64,000 bases of DNA from Kribbella sp. VKM Ac-2568 (GTDB lineage Bacteria; Actinomycetota; Actinomycetes; Propionibacteriales; Kribbellaceae): assembly GCF_004345365.1 (NCBI RefSeq), contig NZ_SLVF01000005.1:310001-374000 (forward strand), in the 5' to 3' direction. Below the pieces are notes generated by a model. The model had not been told where the DNA came from, did not search any database, and saw nothing but the letters and a program-made list of their open reading frames with translations. The translations under genes were made by a program, and so were the position numbers. Below are positions 42,240 to 51,487 of this stretch, in pieces; positions within the stretch are counted from its first letter, which is position 1; every line of letters begins with the position of its first letter.

Positions 42240-42887
42240 CGAACCCACTCCGTCCCAACGTGTGCGTCGACGGTCGCAAGGACGACGTCACGCGGCTTCA
42301 TCCCGGTGGGGTGAATTGCCGGGCTCGAACCGGGCCTGCTGGACATATCGAGGTCGCGCCGTCTTCGATTGCCCGGCATTCGGACGTCAACCGGCGGTCG
42401 GCGCCGCGACGTACGGACGAGCGCTGCTCGGATCGGGCGATCGCGACGCCAATCTGACTGCAGCTGCACGCAGATCCCGACCTACGGGCCCGGGCCCAGT
42501 CGCATCACCCGGCACGGATGATTCGCCACTGTGGATGCTGGTGATCCTCGTTCTGTTCCTCCGGCGTGGTCGGCCCGTGGCCATGCCCGCCGACCACACT
42601 CACGAGCTATCAGCTGACCGCTCGGCGCCACCTTCGGCGTCATACTCGCCGACCACGGGGACCGCCTGGATGAGGTCGGTGGATGGCTGCACCTGACCGG
42701 TCTCGATCGCCTACGACGATTCGACGACCTGGATCGTCGAGCGCCCCGTGACTGACAAGTCTGCGGTCATACGTCAGGGATGACGACAGATCCGCGAACC
42801 AACGGTCCGATGGTGGCAACGAAAACCACACGGTGCCGCGAGATTCGCTTCATGACTCGTGGAGGACGACACCGGAGGGAGGCGCAG
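42240..42887. other. Intergenic gap between mini-protein genes
   Basis: 648 bases with no gene I can support. Around 42315-42350 is a sequence resembling the TpsiC arm and acceptor of a tRNA (GGTTCGAGC-type loop with a partial stem), but the rest of a tRNA is missing. Near 42646-42754 a frame reads like coding sequence (ILADHGDRLDEVGGWLHL) but begins right after a stop with no start codon, so it may be gene debris. Confidence 0.55.
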
Positions 42888-43130
42888 ATGGCACTGACAA
42901 CCTACGAGATCCGCATTGTCGGCCCGGTGTCGGCCGGGCTTCTCGCCCAGCTCGGCGACGTCACAGCCGTGGAACTGGAGCTGAGGACAGTGCTGACCGG
43001 CAGGTTCATCGATCAGGCTGCGTTGCACGGGTTCTTGCAGCGCCTGCGTGCACTCGGTCTCGACCTCGTGGAAGTGCGATCGGTGGCCTCACCCGAAGAC
43101 GACGAGCCACAGGGCGAGGAGTCACCATGA
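42888..43130 (+). CDS. Mini-protein of recurring alpha/beta family (copy C)
   Basis: 80 residues from the ATG at 42888 (GGAGGGAGG upstream). MALTTYEIRIVGPVSAGLLAQ, TVLTGRFIDQAALHGFLQRL and LDLVEVRSV show the family pattern best of the four copies. The acidic tail is EDDEPQGEESP. Its stop overlaps the start of copy D by 4 bases, so the two are made together. It stands next to the convergent end of the LAL regulator gene at 43400. Confidence 0.88.
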   Translation: MALTTYEIRIVGPVSAGLLAQLGDVTAVELELRTVLTGRFIDQAALHGFLQRLRALGLDLVEVRSVASPEDDEPQGEESP

Positions 43131-43357
43131 TCGAGCACCGGTGCGGTACGGCGTACGAGTTCACCGTCGCCGGCCCGATGGGTCCGTTGTTGCGCGCCGC
43201 GTTCCCCGGACAGCGATTCGCCGCGATCGAGGCGTGCACGGTCATCCGGATGCAGGTCCCTCCTGACCGCGACCTGGATCTGGTGGATCTGGTCGGCCTC
43301 TTCGAATCTGCGGGGGTATTCGTCCAGGACCTCTATCGGGTCAGCCCGCCGGCCTAG
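43127..43357 (+). CDS. Mini-protein of recurring alpha/beta family (copy D, divergent)
   Basis: 76 residues coupled by ATGA overlap to copy C. The outline is kept (TAYEFTVAGPMGPLLRAAF; VDLVGLFESAG; VFVQDLYRV), but the DQAALHG helix start is replaced by DRDLDLVDL, so it is the most diverged member. No catalytic motif. The stop lies 43 bases from the convergent stop of the large LuxR gene. Confidence 0.82.
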   Translation: MIEHRCGTAYEFTVAGPMGPLLRAAFPGQRFAAIEACTVIRMQVPPDRDLDLVDLVGLFESAGVFVQDLYRVSPPA

Positions 43358-43399
43358 CGAGGGGCAGCGTCGACCTGGGTGCGCGACGGAATCGGCTGA

Positions 43400-46087
43400 C
43401 TACTCGGCCAGGAGTCCGAGTTCGCGGGCCCGGTGGACGGCCTGCCGACGGGTGCCGACGTCGAGCTTCCGATGGATCCGCTTGAGATGTGCCTTCACCG
43501 TGTTGACAGATACGTACAGCTCCGACGCGATCTCCGCGTTCGTCATCATCGTCGGCAGGTACCGGAGAACAATCAATTCACGGTCGGTCAGCGGTTCGGC
43601 CGGTACGCCGGCTGGTGCGCCGGGTGACCTGAGGAGGCCCATGTCGACCAGGAGTTCGTCCGCGAAGTCGGTGAGATCTGGCCCCGAGTGCTCCAGCCAG
43701 GTCAACAGACGAGGTAGCTGCTCGGGGTCCAGGACGAGGAACGGTCTTCGGATCCCCTCCGGTCGAGCGGCCTCCAGCGCGCGGCCGAGCGCCTCCGCGG
43801 CGCGATTGTCTTCACGCAACCGGCCGGCCACCAAGGTCGTCAGGAGCCACACCTCGACGACGGCACTGCGCTCGACCGACTCGTCACGAAGGCGCGCGAG
43901 AATCTCCTCGGCCCGGTGTGGCGCTCCGCGGGCCAGAAACGCTCGCGCAAGGCAGACCTGCTCGCGAGCGAACGGCGTCGTCCGGCCGGCGGGAGACCCG
44001 AACCTGGTCAGGGCGGTGCCCGGGTCACCGGCCGCGAGGTCGATCTCGGCCTCGGTGATCGCGAGCCATCGTGCGATGAAGACCGGCGGCGCCCACTCGG
44101 CGAACTCGTTCCTCAGGCGGGACAACTCCTCTCGTGCGGCGTCCACTCTGCCGACAGAGGCGTCCAGTCGAGCTTGTGCAAGGCCGATCGCGTACGTGGA
44201 AGCGACTTCCGCCGAAGCCCTCCGACCCTCGCCCAGCAATCTGCGGGCGTCGTCGAGGTTGTTCCACTGGAAGTGGACCATGGCCAGGGCCAGGTATGCG
44301 GTCGCCGCCTGTGGCATCGGCGCCCAGCCGCGAGCTTCGACGACCGCGACTGCCTGAGCGGCGAACCCGAAGGCCTGCTGCAGGCGACCTGATGAAGCGG
44401 CAAGCAGCCCGAGATGCGCCAGTACGTTGATCCGGGCAACGTCCAAACGGGTCGCTTCGGCAACGCGAAGGCCATCCAGCAGACACGCTTCGGCGTCGGC
44501 CAGGCGACCGGACCAGAGCAACGCAGTACCAAGGTTTCCCAGCGCGACGGCCCGGTACTGGTCCGCGGCCGGTATAGACAGACCCGGCCCGGCGAGCGCG
44601 TCGCAGGCGTCCGAGGCGGCCGACACCACGGCCGCGATGTCGCCACGTGCCCGTGCGGGAGGCAGCGAAAGCATCCGGATCGCGATGTACGTGGGGGTCC
44701 GTGACTCCGGACTGGTTGTGTCCAATCGCGCCTGAGCGAAGTCGATCTGCCGTTGCATGTCTTCGTGACGGCCGGCGAACATCAGGCGCCCAGCGGCGCA
44801 CAGCGCCATCTCCGGGCCGTCAGCGAAGAGGTGGCTGGGGATGCGAGCCAGGATGGCGTCAAGCTCCGTCCGTTCGGACGAAACCAGCAAATGCATGGCT
44901 TGCCTGACGAACAGACGGCCCAGCAGCTGCCAGTCGGCCGCCTCGGCAGCTTGCCGCAGCGCCTCCAGCGGGTGTCCGTTCTCAGCGAACCAGAGGGCCG
45001 CGCGCCGGTGCAGGCCGGGCAGGCGCTCCGGTTCGTCGACCGCCAGCCGATGGTGCAGCATCTCGCGAAGCATCGGGTGGTACCGGTACCACTGCCGATC
45101 CGGGCCGAGGCCGACCACGAAAGCGTTGGATTTCTCGAGCATCTCCAGGAACTGCAGACCGCGAGGCTCGTCGGACAACACCTCGGCCAGTCCGCTGTTC
45201 AGCCGCTCCGCGACGGAGGTCCGCAGCAGGAACCTCCGCAGCTCAGGTGGCTGGCTCTCGAACACCTCCGCGGCCAGGTAGTCGGAAACCGCTTGGTCGT
45301 CGCCGGCGAAGTCCGCCGGGGTCCGGCCTGGCTCCAGCCCGTTGAGGAAGAACGCGGCCAACCGCAGCCCGGCCGGCCACCCTTCGGTGCGGTCGACGAG
45401 TAACTGGGCCTCGTGGGGAGCTACCAGGACACCCTCCGCGGCAAGCAGCGAGGACGCCTCGGCGACGCTGAACGCGAGATCCGGGGATCGGATCTCGGCG
45501 AGATCTTCCGTCATCCTGAGCCGGTGCAGGGGCAGGGCGGGATCTGCCCGTGTCAGGAGCACCAGCCGCAACTGGGGCGGCGGGTGCCGCAGCAGCTCGG
45601 ACAGGCGCGAGAGCACGACCGGTTCATGAAGGACCTGGAAGTCGTCGAGAACGATGACGACCGGCGCGCGCAGCCCGGTCAGGCCCGCGCGGAGCAGGCG
45701 GAAGTGCTCGTCCTCGCTGCCGAGTCCCGGCGCCAGCTCGGCCAGTGGGTTGCCGCGGGGAATCAGCACCGCGCTGCGGATGGCCGTCACCAGATAGGTC
45801 CAGAACGCCACTGGATTGTTGTCGCTCTCGTCCAAGGAGAACCAGACCACTGGGCCGGCAGTAGGTCCGGAGGCCGCCCAGGAAGCCGTTGCCAGCGTCT
45901 TCCCCCAGCCCGCGCCGGCGCTCACGACCGTCATCGGCCTGCAGGTTCCGGCATCCAGCAAGCGATTGATCTGTGGGCGGGCGACATACGAGGACGGCAC
46001 TCGTGGTCGTGCCAGCTTCGTCGCCAGCAACTCGAAGTCAGCCGCCTCCGGACGCAGCGGTAGACGTCCTGCCGCACCGATTGCCAT
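43400..46087 (-). CDS. LAL-type (MalT-like) LuxR-family transcriptional regulator 1
   Basis: 895 residues from the ATG at 46087; a longer frame is open for 38 codons. An N-terminal ATPase module has Walker A VVSAGAGWGKTLATASW (about residue 57) and Walker B VVIVLDDFQVLHEP. A long helical TPR-like region follows (residues 400-800), then the LuxR HTH LTDRELIVLRYLPTMMTNAEIASELYVSVNTVKAHLKRIHRKLDVGTR at the end. Such LAL regulators bind ATP and an inducer, oligomerise and activate transcription. The ligand is unknown. It is divergent from the transporter gene. Confidence 0.92.
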   Translation of the reverse strand: MAIGAAGRLPLRPEAADFELLATKLARPRVPSSYVARPQINRLLDAGTCRPMTVVSAGAGWGKTLATASWAASGPTAGPVVWFSLDESDNNPVAFWTYLVTAIRSAVLIPRGNPLAELAPGLGSEDEHFRLLRAGLTGLRAPVVIVLDDFQVLHEPVVLSRLSELLRHPPPQLRLVLLTRADPALPLHRLRMTEDLAEIRSPDLAFSVAEASSLLAAEGVLVAPHEAQLLVDRTEGWPAGLRLAAFFLNGLEPGRTPADFAGDDQAVSDYLAAEVFESQPPELRRFLLRTSVAERLNSGLAEVLSDEPRGLQFLEMLEKSNAFVVGLGPDRQWYRYHPMLREMLHHRLAVDEPERLPGLHRRAALWFAENGHPLEALRQAAEAADWQLLGRLFVRQAMHLLVSSERTELDAILARIPSHLFADGPEMALCAAGRLMFAGRHEDMQRQIDFAQARLDTTSPESRTPTYIAIRMLSLPPARARGDIAAVVSAASDACDALAGPGLSIPAADQYRAVALGNLGTALLWSGRLADAEACLLDGLRVAEATRLDVARINVLAHLGLLAASSGRLQQAFGFAAQAVAVVEARGWAPMPQAATAYLALAMVHFQWNNLDDARRLLGEGRRASAEVASTYAIGLAQARLDASVGRVDAAREELSRLRNEFAEWAPPVFIARWLAITEAEIDLAAGDPGTALTRFGSPAGRTTPFAREQVCLARAFLARGAPHRAEEILARLRDESVERSAVVEVWLLTTLVAGRLREDNRAAEALGRALEAARPEGIRRPFLVLDPEQLPRLLTWLEHSGPDLTDFADELLVDMGLLRSPGAPAGVPAEPLTDRELIVLRYLPTMMTNAEIASELYVSVNTVKAHLKRIHRKLDVGTRRQAVHRARELGLLAE

Positions 46088-46303
46088 ATCCCCCCGACCC
46101 TGTCGACCGCCCGCTCCCTGCTCGAGCTGCTGTCGCCAGACAGGTCGGGTCGCGGGTGCTGCTGCCGATCGCCAGTCCCGCACAGTTAGGCCGGACCGCA
46201 CGCCCCAGGATCAGCCAGATCGGTACACATGTTACGTGAGGTCCACCGAATACCACCCGTAACGGGCCAGGCCGCTTCGGGCGGCTCGGTTCACGATGAT
46301 GGC

Positions 46304-47569
46304 GTGACCTTCCGAGTCAGAGGTGGCGGTCGGCCGATCATCGCGACCTGCATCGCCAACGCCATCGAGTGGTACGACTTCGCGGTCTACGGGGCACTCG
46401 CGTCGGTCCTCGTCGCCGTCCTGCTACGGCCGGGCCCCGGAGACGGCGGGCTGACCGCGATCTTCGCCGTGTTCGCGACGTCCTTCCTGGCGCGACCGGT
46501 CGGTGCATTGCTGGTCGGAATGCGTGCGGACCAGGTCGGGCGACGCCGCCTGCTGGCCGCCACGATCCTGCTGATGGCCGGCGCCACCGCTGCGATCGGG
46601 CTGCTGCCACCCTGGTCAGCGGTCGGAGTCCTGGCACCGATGTGCCTCGTGGTCCTCCGCCTGGTGCAGGGATTCGCGTCCGGAGGCGAGATCAGCGTAT
46701 CCATCGCCTACCTGCTCGAATCGTCACCTCCGCGTCGTTGGGGCTACTACGGAGGCTGGCACACGGCGACCATCGCGCTGGGGTTCACCGCAGGCCTGAC
46801 GGCCGCCGCGGTCGTCTCGGCCACGCTGTCGACGGCCGATCTCGAGCGTTGGGGATGGCGGATCCCGTTTCTCGTCGCTCTTCCACTGGGTCTGGCCGGC
46901 CTCTACATCCGCTTACGCCTTCGCGAGACGACCCCGTTCGAGCAGGCCGGCAGGAGTGCAGACAGGAGCGCGGCGACCATCCAGACCGCCTGGCGCGAGC
47001 ACGCTCCGGCTGTCTGGACGGGCTTCGCCCTGGTGAGCGTTCTCTCCGGCACATTCAACATCTGGTTCGTGTTCCTGCCGTCGCATCTCGTCGCGGAGGA
47101 CATCCACGACCTGCCCGTGGCCTTGGCCTGCGCGGTAGCTGGGCTGGCGGCGGCCGCAGTAGCGGCACCGCTGTTGGGGCTACTGTCCGACCGGATCGGG
47201 AGACGCCCGTTACTGGTGGCCGGCACCTCGCTCCTGTGCCTGCTCGCAGTGCCTCTGTACGAGCTGGTGCTCCAGGGCTCGATGCTTCGACTGCTCGTGG
47301 CCGACCTTGCGATCGGGATCCTTCTCGGCACGCTGGTGATCTCCGCGCACATCGCGGAGCGGTTCCCCGTCACCGTCCGTGCGAGCGGCATCGCGCTGAC
47401 GTACGGCTTGGCGACGGCGCTGATCGGCGGCACGGCCCCCGTCGTCGCCAGCCTGCTGACCGAGCACGGATTCTCCGTCTGCGTCCCCCTCTACTTGCTC
47501 GGCCTCAGCGCGGCCGGACTCACCGCGGCCCTGCACTCCCCACCGGTCGTGGCCTCGGGGGGCACCTGA
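46304..47569 (+). CDS. MFS transporter, metabolite:H+ symporter (MHS) family
   Basis: 421 residues from the GTG at 46304; an ATG at 46229 is an alternative with a poor ribosome site. MHS hallmark near the start: CIANAIEWYDFAVYGALASVLVAVL. Further on are RADQVGRRRLLA (MFS loop 2-3), GWRIPFLVALPLGLAGLYIRLRLRETTPF and SDRIGRRPLLVAG. Relatives import organic acids, osmolytes or aromatic acids. It sits between two LAL regulators, which probably control it. A promoter would lie in the 216 bases shared with LAL regulator 1. Confidence 0.9.
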   Translation: MTFRVRGGGRPIIATCIANAIEWYDFAVYGALASVLVAVLLRPGPGDGGLTAIFAVFATSFLARPVGALLVGMRADQVGRRRLLAATILLMAGATAAIGLLPPWSAVGVLAPMCLVVLRLVQGFASGGEISVSIAYLLESSPPRRWGYYGGWHTATIALGFTAGLTAAAVVSATLSTADLERWGWRIPFLVALPLGLAGLYIRLRLRETTPFEQAGRSADRSAATIQTAWREHAPAVWTGFALVSVLSGTFNIWFVFLPSHLVAEDIHDLPVALACAVAGLAAAAVAAPLLGLLSDRIGRRPLLVAGTSLLCLLAVPLYELVLQGSMLRLLVADLAIGILLGTLVISAHIAERFPVTVRASGIALTYGLATALIGGTAPVVASLLTEHGFSVCVPLYLLGLSAAGLTAALHSPPVVASGGT

Positions 47570-47655
47570 ACCAGCGACACCCGGATCGGGTGATGCCGTC
47601 GGTCGAGCGCCGCGAGATGGTAGATCCCACGGCGCCACGAGGAAGTCTGGTGGGG

Positions 47656-50352
47656 ATGATGGATGCGATGCGATCTGCCGCGAGGGTCGCCGAGGGGGAC
47701 GCGGACGACCCTCTGCTGGCGGTGAGGTTTGCGATCCCGGGGCCTCCGAGGGCGTACGTCGAACGCCGGCGACTGACGGCGCGGCTGGATCGCGGTGCCG
47801 AGCTCCCGCTCACCCTGGTCAGCGCTCCCGCCGGCAGTGGAAAGACCGCATTGGTCGCCTCTTGGGCGACGAAGCGCCAAGCGCCCGGCGGCACGGGGTG
47901 GATCACCTTCGAGGAGCGGGATACGCCGGCCACGGCGTTCTGGCCGCACGTCCATGAATCGCTCCGCCAGCTAGGCGTGGCCCTGCCGGTCGCGCGCTAC
48001 GACACCCCGCGCGCACACTCCCGGATGCTCACCAGGCTCGCCGGTGCGCTCGCCGGGCAGACCCATCCGGTGACCCTCGTACTCGACGGCTACGAGCTCG
48101 CAACCACGGAGGAGTCGAACGATATCGACTTCCTCTTGCGACACACTGGTGAGCGCCTGCGGGTCGTGCTCCTGACCCGTGTCGACCCGGTGCTCCCACT
48201 GCACCGCTATCGGTTGGCCGAGATGATGACCGAGGTGCGGATGGCGGATCTCGCGTTCACCGAGGAGGAGACGTCGCGCCTGGTGCGGCAGTCGGGGATC
48301 AGTCTGAGCGCGACTTCGATCAGTGCACTCACCCATCGCACCAGAGGCTGGGCCGCGGGTCTGCGCTTCGCGAGCATGTTCCTCGAGCGGAGCCACACTC
48401 CGGACGAGGCCGTCGACCAGCTGGCCGGCGACACTGGCAACATCGCTGAATACCTCATGTCCGAGGTGCTGCAGACACAGCCCGGGCGGGTGCGGGCATT
48501 GCTGCTGCGCACCAGCGTCGTCGACGTCCTTCAGCCCGGGCTGATCGAGGAGCTCGCCGGACGGTCGGCAGGACGCACGCTCGCCTCGCTGGCACGGGGC
48601 AACATGCTTGTCGAGGCGCTGTCGGATCACCCTGGCTGGTATCGCTACCACCCTCTCCTGCGTGACCTCCTGCGCGCCGAGCTCGTCCATCGATCACCCC
48701 GCGGCCAGGTCCGCCTGCACAAGAAGGCCGCTCAGTGGTATGCCCGGCAGGGATTCCTCCGCTCCGCCGTGGGCCTGGCTGCAGCCGTCGGGGCTTGGAG
48801 CGATGCTTCGGCGTACGTCATCGACGACCTCGCCATCGGGAAGGTTCTGCTGGGCAACGACCCTAGCGGTCTGGACGACGACCTCAGGAAGATGCCTCGC
48901 GACGTCAAAGATCCCGCCGCGTCGGTCGTCAGGGCTGCGCTGGCGCTGGCTGACCACAAAACCGATCGCTGCGCGGAGGAACTGGGGCGTATCGGCGAGA
49001 CAGCTGCACCAGAGTCGGCCCACAGTCGCGCTGTCGAGCTGTCAGCCGACATCGTCGAGACCGTCAGATCAGGTCTGCTCGACGATCCGGAGACCGTCGC
49101 CCACGCCGACCTGGCGCAAGAGGAGCTCGGCAGGCTGGAGCGCGAGAAGGTCGTCGCACACCCCGAGCTGACCGCGCTCGTCCAGGCCAGCAAGGGAATG
49201 GCGCTGCTGCGCGACGGCAAGATCGACGATGCGCGGGAGTCCCTCGCGTCGGCGGCCCGCCTGCGGGCACCGGGATGTGACGCGTTGACGGTGTCGTGCC
49301 TCGGCTATCTGGCCCTGATCGAATCTCACCAAGGTCAGCTTCGTCGTGCCCAGGACTGGGCGTCGCAGTCGAGGTCCGTCGCCCAACAGACCGGTCTCCC
49401 GTCGGTGGGTTGGCCTCCGGCGGCAGAGATAGCTCTTGCCCTGGTGAGCGCAGAACGCTACGACCTCCGTGCCAGTCGCGAACACCTCAGAGCAGCACTC
49501 CGTTCGTACGACGTGAGCGAGGACCCGGTGATTCAGGCGTCGTCGGCCATCGTTCAAGCCCGCCTGCTCCGCGCCCGCGGGGAAGAGGATCAGGCGATCG
49601 ACCTGCTCGAGACGATCGGCACTCGATCGCAAGGCAAGGCCGGCTGGCCGGGCGAGATCCTCCAGCTCGAAATGGCGATGCTCAAGGTCGTGCGGGGCGA
49701 ACCCGAGGTCGCAGTGCGAATGATCGACCAGCCGAGTGACCGGGATGAGGCCAGCAGGTCGCTGGTCCTCGGTCACGCACAGGTGGAACTGGAAGACTGG
49801 GTCGGCGTGGAGAAGTCGGTGTCCGCGATCCTGGACCACGACGACAAGGAGATCCCGCTTAAAACCCTCGTGGGTGGGCGACTGCTGGAAGTCGCCTACG
49901 AGCTGCACCGTCGACAGCCAGGACGGGCGAGGATCGCGCTCAACCGCTCTCTGCGCCTTGCAGGCCCGGAGGACCTGCGCCGGCCGTTCCGTGAGGCTCC
50001 TCCGGCCGTCCGGCGATTCCTGGAAACCGATGCAGCGCCGTCCGATCAAAAGGCATTGCTCGGATCCGTTGTCGACTCCGGTCGCGAGGTTCTCACCCAG
50101 CGAAGCACTCCGGCGGGAAGTAGCACCAACGAGATGCGCGACGAGGGCTATCTCGCGCCACTCACGGTGAAGGAGCTGGAAGTGCTCGGTCACTTGTCCG
50201 AGTTGCTGACCACTGAGGAGATCGCGACGGTGATGTTCATCTCGGTGAACACCGTCCGTTCGCACGTCCGCAACATCCTTCGCAAACTAGCGGTCTCACG
50301 CCGGAACGAGGCCGTGCGACGTGCCCGTGATCTCAGCCTGATTCCCGGCTGA
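47656..50352 (+). CDS. LAL-type (MalT-like) LuxR-family transcriptional regulator 2
   Basis: 898 residues from the ATG at 47656 (GAGGAAG upstream); an ATG at 47593 is possible. The open frame to 46369 is a shadow inside the transporter gene. P-loop TLVSAPAGSGKTALVASWAT (about residue 55), Walker B VTLVLDGYELA, a sensor-type LTRVDPVLPLHRYRL, a long TPR-like middle, and the HTH LTVKELEVLGHLSELLTTEEIATVMFISVNTVRSHVRNILRKLAV. It is only moderately similar to regulator 1. It is 86 bases downstream of the transporter on the same strand. Confidence 0.92.
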   Translation: MMDAMRSAARVAEGDADDPLLAVRFAIPGPPRAYVERRRLTARLDRGAELPLTLVSAPAGSGKTALVASWATKRQAPGGTGWITFEERDTPATAFWPHVHESLRQLGVALPVARYDTPRAHSRMLTRLAGALAGQTHPVTLVLDGYELATTEESNDIDFLLRHTGERLRVVLLTRVDPVLPLHRYRLAEMMTEVRMADLAFTEEETSRLVRQSGISLSATSISALTHRTRGWAAGLRFASMFLERSHTPDEAVDQLAGDTGNIAEYLMSEVLQTQPGRVRALLLRTSVVDVLQPGLIEELAGRSAGRTLASLARGNMLVEALSDHPGWYRYHPLLRDLLRAELVHRSPRGQVRLHKKAAQWYARQGFLRSAVGLAAAVGAWSDASAYVIDDLAIGKVLLGNDPSGLDDDLRKMPRDVKDPAASVVRAALALADHKTDRCAEELGRIGETAAPESAHSRAVELSADIVETVRSGLLDDPETVAHADLAQEELGRLEREKVVAHPELTALVQASKGMALLRDGKIDDARESLASAARLRAPGCDALTVSCLGYLALIESHQGQLRRAQDWASQSRSVAQQTGLPSVGWPPAAEIALALVSAERYDLRASREHLRAALRSYDVSEDPVIQASSAIVQARLLRARGEEDQAIDLLETIGTRSQGKAGWPGEILQLEMAMLKVVRGEPEVAVRMIDQPSDRDEASRSLVLGHAQVELEDWVGVEKSVSAILDHDDKEIPLKTLVGGRLLEVAYELHRRQPGRARIALNRSLRLAGPEDLRRPFREAPPAVRRFLETDAAPSDQKALLGSVVDSGREVLTQRSTPAGSSTNEMRDEGYLAPLTVKELEVLGHLSELLTTEEIATVMFISVNTVRSHVRNILRKLAVSRRNEAVRRARDLSLIPG

Positions 50353-50428
50353 CGCCTGGACACCTACGACATCCGGCAGCTGGGCCAGAACATCCTCACT
50401 GGTCCGCCGCCGGCTGTTACCGTTTGGC

Positions 50429-51220
50429 ATGGCAGATCAGCCGCGGGGCCGGAAGTCGTTGCCATACTGGGGATTCGGGGTCGTCGTCATCGTGTACCTG
50501 GCGATCATCCAGGGCGGCGGGATCCTCGTCGAACACGTTGGCGACCATGACGATACGGCCACGACAACCGAAGGCGTGATCTACAACCTCTGGATCCCGC
50601 TCGGAGCGGCCCTCGTCTTCACCTACGCCGTCGTCGCCGTACTGGGCTGGTGGCGCCCGGTACTCCGAGACGATCGACCAGTACGGCGATGGGTCTGGGC
50701 AGTGCCGATCATCTTCGCCTTGTGCAGTCTGGCCGCCATCGACTACGCCGCACTCGGCGACAAGACCGCGGGATATGTCCTCGCGCTGTTCATCGCCACC
50801 CAGTTCGTCGGCTGGGGCGAGGAAGGCATGTTCCGCGGCATCGGCGTCACCACTCTCCGGTCGCACGGCCTGACCGAAGGCAAGGTCGCGTTCTGGTCCA
50901 GCGTCATCTTCGGCGCAGTGCACCTGTCCAACTCCCTCACCCACGGCGCACAAGCGATCCCCCAGGCTCTCGCCGTCAGTTGCGCCGGCTACTTCTTCTA
51001 CCTGACCCGCCGGGTCGCCGGCACCAACGCCGTCAACTCGATCCTGCACGGCCTCTTCGACTTCTCGATCCTCACCGGCACCGTCGTCCTCGTCGACCAG
51101 AACCCGTACGCCGGAGCAGCCGCCGCGATCCTCGCCTACCTCATCGTGGCCGCCCTCCTCCTGGTCCGCCGCCACCACATCGAGGCCCCAACTCCAGCCC
51201 CAGCCGCAGCCACCGACTGA
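50429..51220 (+). CDS. CPBP-family intramembrane metalloprotease
   Basis: 263 residues, about eight membrane helices. The protease motifs are WGEEGMFRGIGVTTLR (EExxxR), FGAVHLSNSL (FxxxH) and NSILHGLFDFS (last His). CPBP/Abi proteins cleave in the membrane; relatives process prenylated proteins or bacteriocin-like peptides. No target peptide gene is seen. It has no obvious operon partner. Confidence 0.92.
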   Translation: MADQPRGRKSLPYWGFGVVVIVYLAIIQGGGILVEHVGDHDDTATTTEGVIYNLWIPLGAALVFTYAVVAVLGWWRPVLRDDRPVRRWVWAVPIIFALCSLAAIDYAALGDKTAGYVLALFIATQFVGWGEEGMFRGIGVTTLRSHGLTEGKVAFWSSVIFGAVHLSNSLTHGAQAIPQALAVSCAGYFFYLTRRVAGTNAVNSILHGLFDFSILTGTVVLVDQNPYAGAAAAILAYLIVAALLLVRRHHIEAPTPAPAAATD

Positions 51221-51240
51221 ATCGTCGACCTGGGCGGGAT

Positions 51241-51357
51241 GGATTCACGCAGCAGGACGCAGTCGACAGGCTCGGCTGGAAGAAGACACGACTCAGTCTC
51301 ATCGAAACTCCTCCGAACCAGCGACGAATCTGGACGCTGATATCGGCAATCAGTTGA
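51241..51357 (+). pseudogene. Fragment of XRE-family HTH regulator
   Basis: A 38-residue fragment reading GFTQQDAVDRLGWKKTRLSLIE, which fits the helix-turn-helix of Scr1/HTH_31-type regulators (typical form: LTQEEAADRLGWSKSKLSRIE). No start and no C-terminal domain are present; the frame runs to TGA at 51355. It lies between the CPBP gene and the tRNA-like repeat. Confidence 0.6.
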
Positions 51358-51404
51358 GTAAGTTTGAGTTGGGCCTCTGAAGTTCATCACCCCAGAGGCA
51401 TACT

Positions 51405-51473
51405 GCCTGGCTAGAGCCGACGAGGGGACCCGAACCCCCAACCACCGCATTCTGAGCACTCGCCTTTCGTTGC
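51405..51473 (-). repeat. tRNA-3'-end-like repeat, copy A
   Basis: On the - strand it reads like an anticodon loop CTCAGAA, then GCGGTGGTTG, a TpsiC arm GGGGGTTCGGGTCCCCT, and an acceptor strand CGTCGGCTC. The 5' half of a tRNA is missing. It is about 85% identical over 69-71 bases to 61566-61636, in the same orientation. Likely an attachment-site relic of integration at a tRNA gene (inference). Confidence 0.7.
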
Positions 51474-51487
51474 GACCGACGACGGCT

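Noticed and set aside
42315-42350. tRNA-like TpsiC arm between mini-protein genes
   Set aside because: Only four of five stem pairs form and no anticodon arm or 5' half is present. It is too weak to call a tRNA or att site.
42646-42754. Frame reading ILADHGDRLDEVGGWLHL
   Set aside because: It starts right after a stop with no start codon and has no recognised family. It is recorded as possible debris only.
46369-47655. Very long open frame (1327 residues) beginning inside the MFS transporter gene
   Set aside because: The first 430 codons lie out of frame over a clear transporter gene, have no family similarity, and precede the natural LuxR start at 47656.
51405-51473. Complete tRNA gene at the A repeat
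   Set aside because: The 5' half that would pair with the acceptor and anticodon stem strands is absent, and the variable region is too short for the Leu-type anticodon suggested by the loop.
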